From contig SFPF01000094.1 in assembly GCA_004552155.1 (NCBI GenBank), positions 1 to 9,065 on the forward strand: 9,065 nucleotides of DNA, given 5' to 3'. Every line of letters starts with the position of its first letter. Positions within the stretch are counted from its first letter, which is position 1. Source of the stretch: Bacteroidales bacterium. GTDB taxonomy: Bacteria; Bacteroidota; Bacteroidia; Bacteroidales; Bacteroidaceae. This document shows, piece after piece, positions 1 to 5,715 of the stretch. Both the position numbers and the translations under genes were made by a program. The notes beneath the pieces were generated by a model, which worked only from the letters and a program-made list of their open reading frames with translations, was not told the DNA's origin and made no database searches.

Positions 1-3
1 CCC

Positions 4-2649
4 TCATCGCCCGCTCTTTTCAATCAGCGCTCGGAGTTTTTCGTTGAAGTCGGTAGCGGCGGCGAGTTGCTCTATGGTGAGGTGCATGCGATATGTCCAA
101 CGCTGGTCAGGATTGGCGGGATCGTTGATTTGCTCCGCTTCGGGCTGCGGGTGGCGCAGGGAGGCGTCCATGGCGAGATAGTCCTGCAAGGCAATGAGAG
201 CCAGCATGGAGGGACTGTCGAGGTGGGCTGCAATGATGCTTTCGCACTCTGCCGCGCCCAAATCGGCGGGAGCGTCGCCTTCGCGGTGCATCGCCTCGTG
301 CCAGTACGCCTGCCGTCCGTCGGCATCGGTCTTCCACCACAGGCGGAGGGGCGGCATGTCGTGCGTGCCGATAGTAGCCACTGAGAGATAGGGATTGGCA
401 GAAAGGTCGGCAAAGCGGCGGCCGTAAGTCTTGGGCATACGCTGTATTTCGAGGCTCAACACGTCGAGTTGCCCCAGCACGTCCTTCACACACTCGGGCA
501 CCATGCCGAGGTCTTCGGCACAGGGCAGCATCGAGGCGGCATTTCCCGCACCGCTTTCCGCGTAACGGATTATGGCTGGCAGTTTTTTCATCGCCTCCTG
601 TGCCCAGAAAGCATTGTGGCGGTGGTAAAAGAAATGCTCGTGCAAGCGGTCGAACGCCTCGCGGTCTGCTTTCGGGAGCAGGGCGTAGCGGTCGGTCTGC
701 TGCCCGGCTATGCGCGGGTGGTACGTGCCCGGCGTGTCGGGATCTTCGATGAAGAGCACGTCGGCTATGAGGTCGCAGAGCGTGGTGCGCAACCGCTCAT
801 CTTGCACACGCTCGCACACGCCGCGTTGCGTCTTCACCTCGTCAGCGAGTTCATACAGCCCGTCTTCGTTTTTATGGAAATAATGCTTGAAGCCCCAGCC
901 TCCCGCAGCGTCGGAAAGTTCCTCGAGCCGCTCCTCCGTGAGCAGGGGTCGCGTCAGCGCGGCGGGGTTTTGCGTGAAGCCGAAGCCCTTGATTTCTTCC
1001 GGTGTAAGGGGCAAAGCGGGACGGAAACGCCCGAGCAGCCCGTAGATATGCCCGTAAGGGATTTCCCAAATACGGAAAAAGCCGAGCACATGGTCAATGC
1101 GGTAGGCATCAAAATACAGCCCCGTGTGCGCGAACCGCCTGCGCCACCAGGCGTAGCCGTCTTTCGCCATCTCTTCCCAGTCGTAAGTGGGGAAGCCCCA
1201 GTTTTGACCGTGACGGGCAAAGGCATCGGGCGGTGCGCCTGCTTGTCCGTCGAAGTGGAAGAGGCGCGTGTCCTCGCGTGCCGGCACGCTGTCGCGATTG
1301 ATGCCAATGGGAATGTCGCCTTTAAGTATAACGCCGTGTTCCATAGCCGTTTCGTGGGCGCGGCGCATTTGCGTGTGGGCAAGATATTGCACGAAGCGGT
1401 GCTTCATTCTGATGCGCTCGGCAGCGCGTTCCTCGCCGCTGCGGAGGTTTTCCTCGGGCCAAAGGCGGAAGTTCGCCGTGCGGTATTCATCGCGCTGACG
1501 GCAGAAGTCGGCGTAGGGTTCGAGCCAGTGCGCCTGTTCTGCACAAAATTCCTTAAAGCCTTTCTTACGCATCATGCTGCCGCCAATCTCGTCGAACAGG
1601 TCGTCGAGGAAACGGCTTTTGAGTTGCATCACCGCCTCGTAGTTCACCGCCGGCTCTGCGTTGAGCCGCAGGCCGCGCTGCGCGTGTCGGGCATAGGCTT
1701 TGGTGTGCTTCCATTCGCGCGCGTCTATATATATAGGATGCAGGGCGAAGACCGAGATGCCGTTGTAAGGATAGGAGTCGCGCCAAGTGCCGCCCGCTGT
1801 GGTGTCGTTGATGGGCAGGAGCTGCACGGCCTTCATGCCGGCAGAGGCGGCCCAAAGCACAAACGAGCGTAAGTCGCCAAAGTCGCCGATGCCGAAACTG
1901 CCCGCAGAGCGCAGCGAGAATACGGGTATCACCACGCCTGCCCCGCGCCAGGGGGCGAGGGCGATGCGCGGCGCGTCGTCGCTCGCTATGACTGTTGCTC
2001 CCGCCTCGGGCGAGAGGGGCTGGAAACGGCGGTTGTCGCCTTCTTCCCAAAGGATAAACTCTGGACGACGCTCATCGGTCAATACATATTTATATTCAAA
2101 TCCCGCCGCTGCCGCTTTCAGGTCGAGCGCGAAGGAAAATTCGTAGGTGTCGGTGCGCACGGCGTGGAGCGTGCGTTCGGGGTGCCATTCGCCCAGGGCA
2201 GGGATATTGCCGAGCACGCCCCAGCGCATTCCTTCGGGCGGCGGCGTGGCGCGGAGACGCAGCGTAACCGCAGTGGGGAGGTCTTCATGGGCGCGTTGCC
2301 GGTCGAAGTCGGAGAGGCGGTAGATGCAGTCGGTGAAGGCCGAGGTGCGCAGGGCGGCCGACAGGGGGCGCAGCGTCCAGGCGTCGGCAAGGTGGAGTGC
2401 AGGCTGCTGACCCACATTGGCGTGCCGCACGGCATCTTCTTCGCGACGCACCGCATTGCCGGCGTCATCGCACACTTCGTAGAAATAACTGAACGCAGTG
2501 CCGCCCGGCATTTGAAGGGCGGCGTGCCAATGCTCGCCATCGGCCGTCTGCATGGGCGCGTGGGAGGTTTCGCCGTTACGGTTGAGGTTGATGCGGAGGC
2601 AGGTGCCGCCGTCGGTTTTATAGGTGATGCTGAAATGAATATTGGCCAT
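4..2649 (-). CDS. malQ: 4-alpha-glucanotransferase, DPE2-like (tandem CBM20 + GH77)
   Basis: This cytoplasmic amylomaltase moves glucosyl or maltosyl units between alpha-1,4-glucans, using maltose and linear maltodextrins in starch and glycogen metabolism. Two N-terminal CBM20-like starch-binding domains are visible at about residues 2-85 and 125-225. The second carries the typical stretch VLGNIPALGEWHPE. The GH77 barrel follows from about residue 235. Catalytic residues are all present: nucleophile D519 in AYRIDHVLGFFRIWEIP, acid/base E712 in CAEDLGMVPE, and D764 in IGTHDMP. A long insertion lies between the first GH77 blocks and E712, as in plant DPE2-type enzymes. The 881-aa length is normal for Bacteroidota copies. 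I chose the ATG at 2649 (MANIHF) over an in-frame ATG at 2688, because the likely -7 promoter box (2678-2685) would lie inside the longer reading frame. No related glycogen or maltose gene is adjacent. The gene is intact, ending in TGA at 4-6. Confidence 0.95.
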   Translation of the reverse strand: MANIHFSITYKTDGGTCLRINLNRNGETSHAPMQTADGEHWHAALQMPGGTAFSYFYEVCDDAGNAVRREEDAVRHANVGQQPALHLADAWTLRPLSAALRTSAFTDCIYRLSDFDRQRAHEDLPTAVTLRLRATPPPEGMRWGVLGNIPALGEWHPERTLHAVRTDTYEFSFALDLKAAAAGFEYKYVLTDERRPEFILWEEGDNRRFQPLSPEAGATVIASDDAPRIALAPWRGAGVVIPVFSLRSAGSFGIGDFGDLRSFVLWAASAGMKAVQLLPINDTTAGGTWRDSYPYNGISVFALHPIYIDAREWKHTKAYARHAQRGLRLNAEPAVNYEAVMQLKSRFLDDLFDEIGGSMMRKKGFKEFCAEQAHWLEPYADFCRQRDEYRTANFRLWPEENLRSGEERAAERIRMKHRFVQYLAHTQMRRAHETAMEHGVILKGDIPIGINRDSVPAREDTRLFHFDGQAGAPPDAFARHGQNWGFPTYDWEEMAKDGYAWWRRRFAHTGLYFDAYRIDHVLGFFRIWEIPYGHIYGLLGRFRPALPLTPEEIKGFGFTQNPAALTRPLLTEERLEELSDAAGGWGFKHYFHKNEDGLYELADEVKTQRGVCERVQDERLRTTLCDLIADVLFIEDPDTPGTYHPRIAGQQTDRYALLPKADREAFDRLHEHFFYHRHNAFWAQEAMKKLPAIIRYAESGAGNAASMLPCAEDLGMVPECVKDVLGQLDVLSLEIQRMPKTYGRRFADLSANPYLSVATIGTHDMPPLRLWWKTDADGRQAYWHEAMHREGDAPADLGAAECESIIAAHLDSPSMLALIALQDYLAMDASLRHPQPEAEQINDPANPDQRWTYRMHLTIEQLAAATDFNEKLRALIEKSGR

Positions 2650-2677
2650 TTTCTTGGCAGATAAGTATGGTTTTCTG

Positions 2678-2685
2678 CAAAAATA
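2678..2685 (-). promoter_or_regulatory. -7 box of the glucanotransferase promoter
   Basis: Read on the minus strand this is TATTTTTG, a full match to the Bacteroidota TAnnTTTG box. It lies 28 bases upstream of the ATG at 2649, with an A-rich leader (AAGAAA) just before the start. No convincing TTG at -33 is present at the usual spacing, so this is a half-matching promoter. Its position argues against the upstream ATG at 2688. Confidence 0.55.
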
Positions 2686-2801
2686 CAAGATATTTCTATG
2701 TAAAAGGTTTTATCAAGTGATTTTTTTAGTAAAAAGGGAAGAGGGAATGGTAGGAAATTGAAATTTCAACGAATAAAACCGTTCGCAACACTTTTTCAGA
2801 T

Positions 2802-2832
2802 TTTGCGCAACGGGAATAAATCGCTAAATTTG
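2802..2832 (+). promoter_or_regulatory. Strong Bacteroidota-type promoter with no gene behind it
   Basis: A -33 TTTG at 2802-2805 is followed after 19 bases by TAAATTTG at 2825-2832, which fits the Bacteroidota sigma-ABfr consensus in both boxes and spacing. It is the best promoter match in the window. Transcription would start at about 2837-2840, immediately in front of a strong terminator hairpin. No reading frame follows it before the oxidoreductase at 3481, which has its own -7 box. Confidence 0.6.
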
Positions 2833-2838
2833 CCTTGC

Positions 2839-2878
2839 AAGCAGGAAGAGCGCGGCGCGGCGCACTTTCTGCTTTTTT
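2839..2878 (+). terminator. Rho-independent terminator hairpin, possibly the whole of a tiny RNA
   Basis: The arm AAGCAGGAAG (2839-2848) pairs with 2865-2874 (one G-U pair included). After an A-A mismatch, GCGC (2850-2853) pairs with 2860-2863, leaving a six-base loop. The T run 2873-2878 follows. That is 14 pairs with one mismatch and a U tail, a textbook intrinsic terminator on the plus strand. The only plus-strand transcription visible upstream is the promoter ending at 2832, whose start site would sit at the foot of the hairpin. Either a roughly 40-base hairpin RNA is made here, or the promoter match is chance and the hairpin blocks read-through between the divergent genes. Confidence 0.6.
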
Positions 2879-2887
2879 CGTGCCCGC

Positions 2888-3014
2888 AATTATAAGCAAG
2901 GAAATAAAAATTATAAGCAAGCTCGTAAAAATTATCTCCGAGATAGTGAGAATTATCTTATAAGATAGTTTCCGCGCTCTTATAAGATAGTTGATGCGCG
3001 CTTACAAAATCGTT
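2888..3014. repeat. Degenerate 21-22-bp tandem array of TTATAAG/dyad units
   Basis: AATTAT recurs at 2888, 2909, 2930 and 2951, exactly 21 bases apart. CTTATAAGATAGTT then occurs at 2957 and 2979, with a decayed copy (CTTACAAAATCGTT) at 3001, 22 bases apart. The first two units share AATTATAAGCAAG. Several units contain a dyad: TATCTCcGAGATA (2933-2945), TATCTTATAAGATA (2955-2968) and TCTTATAAGA (2978-2987). A period of two helical turns would place each dyad on the same DNA face. The units are too short and too decayed, and have no conserved repeat plus unique spacer pattern, so this is not a CRISPR array. Confidence 0.75.
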
Positions 3015-3017
3015 TTT

Positions 3018-3027
3018 CTTTTAAAAG
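3018..3027. repeat. 10-bp palindrome CTTTTAAAAG
   Basis: This is a perfect short palindrome just after the tandem array, followed by GCAGAA. The 10-mer AAAAGCAGAA that overlaps its right side (3023-3032) recurs at 3404-3413 and, inverted, at 2867-2876 in the 3' arm of the terminator hairpin. It may be chance in AT-rich DNA; no function is assigned. Confidence 0.4.
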
Positions 3028-3039
3028 CAGAAGCGTAAA

Positions 3040-3104
3040 AATTGCAAACGGGAAAATCACGCTCTGCGCAGAGCGTGGAAAGGCGATAACGTTTGTTTGC
3101 AATT
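3040..3104. repeat. Nested inverted repeats around a 20-bp perfect palindrome
   Basis: The core at 3058-3077 is a perfect 20-bp palindrome with half-site CACGCTCTGC. It is enclosed by a second perfect 10-bp inverted repeat: AATTGCAAAC at 3040-3049 and its complement GTTTGCAATT at 3095-3104. Spacers are 8 bases on the left and 17 on the right. No T run follows on either strand, so it does not look like a terminator. It could be a cruciform-forming site, an operator for a dimeric regulator, or the structured part of an RNA. Confidence 0.75.
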
Positions 3105-3140
3105 GAGAAAATGGGCGGAGGGTTTTTGTTTGGCTATGCG

Positions 3141-3356
3141 TGCCTGGAAGGCACTACTGAGCGTAGCGACGGTAACCGGGTACGCAGTGCCCGGAGGGAA
3201 GATACTCACTCGATGTGCCTGGAAGGCACTACGCCACAGGACGGGATTAAACATTTCCACAGGCGTACTGCCTTCCAGGCAAAACTTTACCAACAGCTGC
3301 TTCCGGGCACTTCGTACCCGGTTACCGTCGCTACGCTCCGTACTGCCTTCCAGGCA
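3141..3356. repeat. 216-bp length-symmetric palindromic repeat element (REP/BIME-like)
   Basis: The hairpin motif TGCCTGGAAGGCA occurs at 3141-3153 and 3216-3228, and its inverse TGCCTTCCAGGCA at 3269-3281 and 3344-3356. The outer arms 3141-3195 and 3302-3356 are inverted copies with 52 of 55 matches. The inner arms 3216-3235 and 3262-3281 match at 19 of 20. All pairs share one centre (3248.5), and both same-strand copies are 75 bases apart. The 20-base linkers 3196-3215 and 3282-3301 are equal in length but unrelated in sequence. Each outer arm also holds a smaller hairpin (CCGGG...CCCGG) and the dyad GGTAACC. I recognise no transposase and no target duplication. Because it is palindromic, both strands encode similar nonsense peptides beginning CLEGTTERSDGNRVRSAR or CLEGSTERSDGNRVRSAR. 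A non-coding dispersed repeat family is the likeliest reading. Confidence 0.8.
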
Positions 3357-3400
3357 GTCTTCATTCACGCCCCTACTCCATTCGGCGCAATTGAAAGACG

Positions 3401-3427
3401 AGAAAAAGCAGAAATTCCGCTTTTTCT
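3401..3427. terminator. Hairpin, possible two-way terminator
   Basis: AGAAAAAGC (3401-3409) is perfectly complementary to GCTTTTTCT (3419-3427), with a nine-base loop that can itself pair GAA with TTC. The T run lies inside the arm rather than after it, which is typical of hairpins that end transcription in both directions. It sits between the 216-bp repeat and the oxidoreductase promoter and may insulate one from the other. Confidence 0.4.
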
Positions 3428-3450
3428 AACGTGAAAAGGCGGCGTTTTTG

Positions 3451-3458
3451 TATTTTTG
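3451..3458 (+). promoter_or_regulatory. -7 box of the oxidoreductase promoter
   Basis: TATTTTTG matches TAnnTTTG and lies 22 bases before the ATG at 3481, giving a leader of roughly 15-18 bases. A clear -33 box is not seen at the expected distance. The box position rules out the upstream in-frame TTG at 3448 as the start. Confidence 0.5.
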
Positions 3459-3480
3459 CAAAAACTTTTTGAGTGATACT

Positions 3481-4470
3481 ATGAACGACCTGAAACAAAT
3501 AAAATGGGGATTTATCGGTTGCGGAGAAGTGACCGAGAAGAAAAGCGGACCGGCCTTCAATGCCGTGGAAGGCTCGCAGGTGGTGGCCGTGATGAGCCGC
3601 AAAGCCGAGAAAGCGCAGTCGTATGCCGAGCGCCACGGTGTGAAACGCTGGTACACCGACCCACAAGAACTCGTGAACGACCGCGAGGTGAATGCCGTTT
3701 ACATCGCCACGCCGCCCTCCACCCACGCCACCTACGCCATTATGGCCATGAAGAGCGGCAAGGCGGTCTACGTGGAAAAGCCCATGGCATCGAACTACGA
3801 GGACTGCTGCCGCATCAACCGCATCGCAGAATCTACGGGCGTGCCTTGCTTCGTGGCATACTATCGCCGCTATCTGCCTTACTTCCAGCGCGTGTTCCAA
3901 CTCGTGGCGGACGGGGCCGTGGGCAAGGTGGTGAACGTGCAAATCAGGTTTGCCGTACCGCCGCGCGACCTCGACTACAACCGCACCAACCTGCCTTGGC
4001 GCGTGCAGGCCGACATTGCCGGAGGCGGATATTTCTACGACCTCGCGCCACACCAAATCGACCTCTTGCAGCAAATGTTCGGCCCCATCATAGAGGCCGA
4101 AGGCTATACCGCCAACCGCGGCGGCCTGTATGCGGCGGAGGACACGCTGAGCGCGTGCTTCCGCTTCGAGAACGGTTTGCCGGGTTCTGGCTCCTGGTGC
4201 TTCGTGGCGCACGAGTCGGCGAAAGAGGACCGCATCGAAATCGTAGGCGACAAAGGCTCGCTCACATTCTCTGTGTTCAACTACGACCCGATCCTGCTCC
4301 AAAACAGCGACGGGAGGCAAGAGATTGTCGTGGAAAATCCGCCCTACGTGCAGCTGCCGCTCATCAAAAACGTGGTGGAGCATCTGCAAAACCGCGCCAT
4401 CTGCAACTGCGACTGCGTGAGCGCAACGAGCGTGAACTGGGTGGTAGACCGTATTTTGGGAAAGTTTTAG
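3481..4470 (+). CDS. Gfo/Idh/MocA-family NAD(P)-dependent oxidoreductase
   Basis: The 329-aa product is a soluble dehydrogenase of the glucose-fructose oxidoreductase / inositol dehydrogenase family. These use NAD(P) to oxidise or reduce sugars, sugar acids, inositols or related polyols; the substrate cannot be read from this sequence. The N-terminal Rossmann fold starts with WGFIGCGEVTE (residues 9-19), a GxG-type dinucleotide-binding turn. The family motif EKP is at residues 99-101, where K100 is the conserved active-site lysine. The C-terminal domain carries AGGGYFYDLAPHQIDL with D187, H191 and D194, matching the family pattern that places a catalytic His and Asp. Length is typical. The start is the ATG at 3481, just before the Rossmann strand and downstream of a -7 box. 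The gene ends 16 bases before the DUF4421 gene, so they may share a transcript. No other sugar-catabolic gene is adjacent. Confidence 0.9.
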   Translation: MNDLKQIKWGFIGCGEVTEKKSGPAFNAVEGSQVVAVMSRKAEKAQSYAERHGVKRWYTDPQELVNDREVNAVYIATPPSTHATYAIMAMKSGKAVYVEKPMASNYEDCCRINRIAESTGVPCFVAYYRRYLPYFQRVFQLVADGAVGKVVNVQIRFAVPPRDLDYNRTNLPWRVQADIAGGGYFYDLAPHQIDLLQQMFGPIIEAEGYTANRGGLYAAEDTLSACFRFENGLPGSGSWCFVAHESAKEDRIEIVGDKGSLTFSVFNYDPILLQNSDGRQEIVVENPPYVQLPLIKNVVEHLQNRAICNCDCVSATSVNWVVDRILGKF

Positions 4471-4486
4471 TAGGGAAAAAGCATAA

Positions 4487-5564
4487 ATGAGGGAGCGCAT
4501 CATACAAACATATATATATATTGTATCGCAGCATGGCCTTGCAAGCCTGTCCGCGCGGATAGCTCTGTGCCTTTGCCTCCTATTCTTCTCCCCCTCGGCC
4601 ATGGCGCAGACCGACAGCATCGCCGCGCCTGCCGACACCCTCACGCGCCGCGACGTGCGCAAGGAAAAGATGAAGCACACTGGCAGCCTCCTCAAACGCT
4701 TCTTCAAAAATTTCGACGAATACGACACGGATTACATCACGCCCAACGTCGTTCAAGGTTGGACCTTACGTGGGCTGGCGTTGGATTTTCGTGGGCTATA
4801 CCTTCGATCTCGGTCACCCGAAAAACGCTACGAAATCCACGGAGCTAAGTCTGAGCCTGTATAGCTCGATGCTCGGCGCAGACTTCGTGTATATCCGCAA
4901 CACGGGCTCCTTCAAGTTACAGCGCGTGCACGGCTTCGACGGCATTGACCACAAGGAATACAAAGGCACGTCGTTCGAAGGCATGCAGACGCACACCTTC
5001 TCGCTCAATGCCTACTACGTGCTCAACCACAAGCACTTTTCCTACCCCGCCGCCTACGCGCAAAGCACCGTGCAGCGCAAGAGTTGCGGCTCGTGGATAC
5101 TCGGTTTCTCCTTCGACAAGCAGAAAGCGCTCTTCGACTACAAGCTGCTGCCCCAAGGGCTGATAAGCAACAACGGCGTGCCCGTGCTATCGGAAAACAT
5201 GAAGGTGCATAAGGTGGAATACAGCAACTTCAGCATCAGCGGCGGCTATGCCTACAACTGGGTCTTCGCCCGCAATTTCCTCTTCAACATTTCGGGCACG
5301 CCCGCCATCGGATATAAAAAGTTGCATGGCGAAAAGATTGGCACGCACGAAAAGGTGAACACACTCGACAACGTATCTTTCAATTTCCTCGGCCGCAGCG
5401 GCATCGTTTGGAACAATACGCACTGGTACACCGGCGCGTCGTGGGTGGGCCAGCTTTTCACCTACCGCAAAAACGATTATATGATGACCAATTTCATCAA
5501 CCACATCAATATCTACGTCGGCTTCAACTTCAACCGCAAGCGGCAGTACAAAAACGCCAAGTAA
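4487..5564 (+). pseudogene. DUF4421 outer-membrane-type protein, broken by internal deletion and frame change
   Basis: The 5' piece opens at the ATG 4487 and reads as a DUF4421 start: a signal peptide ending SPSAMAQ (about residues 20-41), then FDEYDTDYITPN, ending at 4747. Translation in that frame then leaves the family and stops at 4862-4864. The rest of the family continues in another frame from 4749 (SFKVGPYVGWRWIFVGYTFDL) to the TAA at 5562-5564. It includes the typical NAYYVLNHKHFSYPAAYAQS, CGSW and YAYNWVF blocks and ends in INIYVGFNFNRKRQYK. In intact family members, as I recall them, some 30-40 residues separate the ITPN-like and FKVGPY-like blocks; here they are missing and the frames do not join. 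The product would otherwise be a secreted, probably beta-rich envelope protein of unknown function. The 3' frame has no convincing start of its own (GTG at 4770). The break could be real decay or an assembly error. Confidence 0.75.
4510..4526 (+). repeat. (AT)6 tract plus TTGTAT-type tail, copy 1
   Basis: Six AT units (4510-4521) followed by TGTAT lie in codons 8-14 of the DUF4421 gene and encode YIYI. The same 17 bases recur at 6890-6906 in the DUF3078 gene, read in a different frame. Short dinucleotide runs can slip during replication, and one unit gained or lost would shift the frame. Confidence 0.6.
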
Positions 5565-5609
5565 GGGGCAGTTGGATTTTTATATATTATCTTCCAAAAT
5601 ATACGGCAT

Positions 5610-5624
5610 AGCCACCGGCTTTTT
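5610..5624 (+). terminator. Weak candidate terminator after the DUF4421 gene
   Basis: AGCC (5610-5613), loop ACC and GGCT (5617-5620) are followed by TTTT. The stem is only four pairs, so this is a weak call. It lies 45 bases after the stop of the DUF4421 pseudogene. Confidence 0.25.
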
Positions 5625-5639
5625 CCTTGAAACGCATAT

Positions 5640-5653
5640 TTTCTTATAAGAAA
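5640..5653. promoter_or_regulatory. Palindrome upstream of the metal permease, possible operator
   Basis: TTTCTTATAAGAAA is a perfect 14-bp palindrome, 37 bases upstream of the -7 box of the permease. It contains the CTTATAAG core of the tandem array at 2888-3014. An operator is possible given the metal-efflux gene downstream, but no regulator gene is nearby. Confidence 0.35.
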
Positions 5654-5690
5654 CCGCACATTTTGCAATAGGGTTGCAGTAAGCGCGCGG

Positions 5691-5698
5691 TAATTTTG
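5691..5698 (+). promoter_or_regulatory. -7 box of the permease promoter
   Basis: TAATTTTG matches TAnnTTTG and ends 17 bases before the ATG at 5716, implying a very short leader. Candidate TTG boxes upstream (5663, 5674) are at non-ideal spacing. The pentamer TTGCA occurs three times here (5663, 5674 and 5696). Confidence 0.5.
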
Positions 5699-5715
5699 CA
5701 GAAAACTATAAAGAA

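Noticed and set aside
469..1872. 467-codon open frame on the plus strand
   Set aside because: It lies wholly antisense to the intact glucanotransferase gene, shows no family resemblance, and is a typical shadow frame of GC-rich coding DNA.
2650..2688. Upstream ATG extending the glucanotransferase by 13 residues
   Set aside because: The extension overlaps the likely -7 box and adds residues (YFCRKPYLSAKK) before the natural start of the CBM20 domain.
2726..2920. 64-codon minus-strand frame
   Set aside because: It runs through the promoter and terminator hairpin, has no upstream signals and no family resemblance.
2888..3014. CRISPR array
   Set aside because: The 21-22-bp units are degenerate and contiguous, with no unique spacers and no cas genes.
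3141..3356. Insertion sequence or complete MITE
   Set aside because: No transposase and no matching target-site duplication was seen at the outer ends, so only a repeat element is claimed.
3057..3434. Overlapping open frames of 103-113 codons in the repeat region
   Set aside because: Their sequence is set by the palindromic repeat, with near-identical peptides on both strands, and they have no promoter or family match.
3448..3480. Upstream TTG start extending the oxidoreductase by 11 residues
   Set aside because: The extension would translate the -7 box TATTTTTG itself; the ATG at 3481 sits properly before the Rossmann fold.
3373..4728. 451-codon open frame on the minus strand
   Set aside because: It is antisense to the oxidoreductase and the start of the DUF4421 gene, His/Val/Arg-rich with no recognisable domain.
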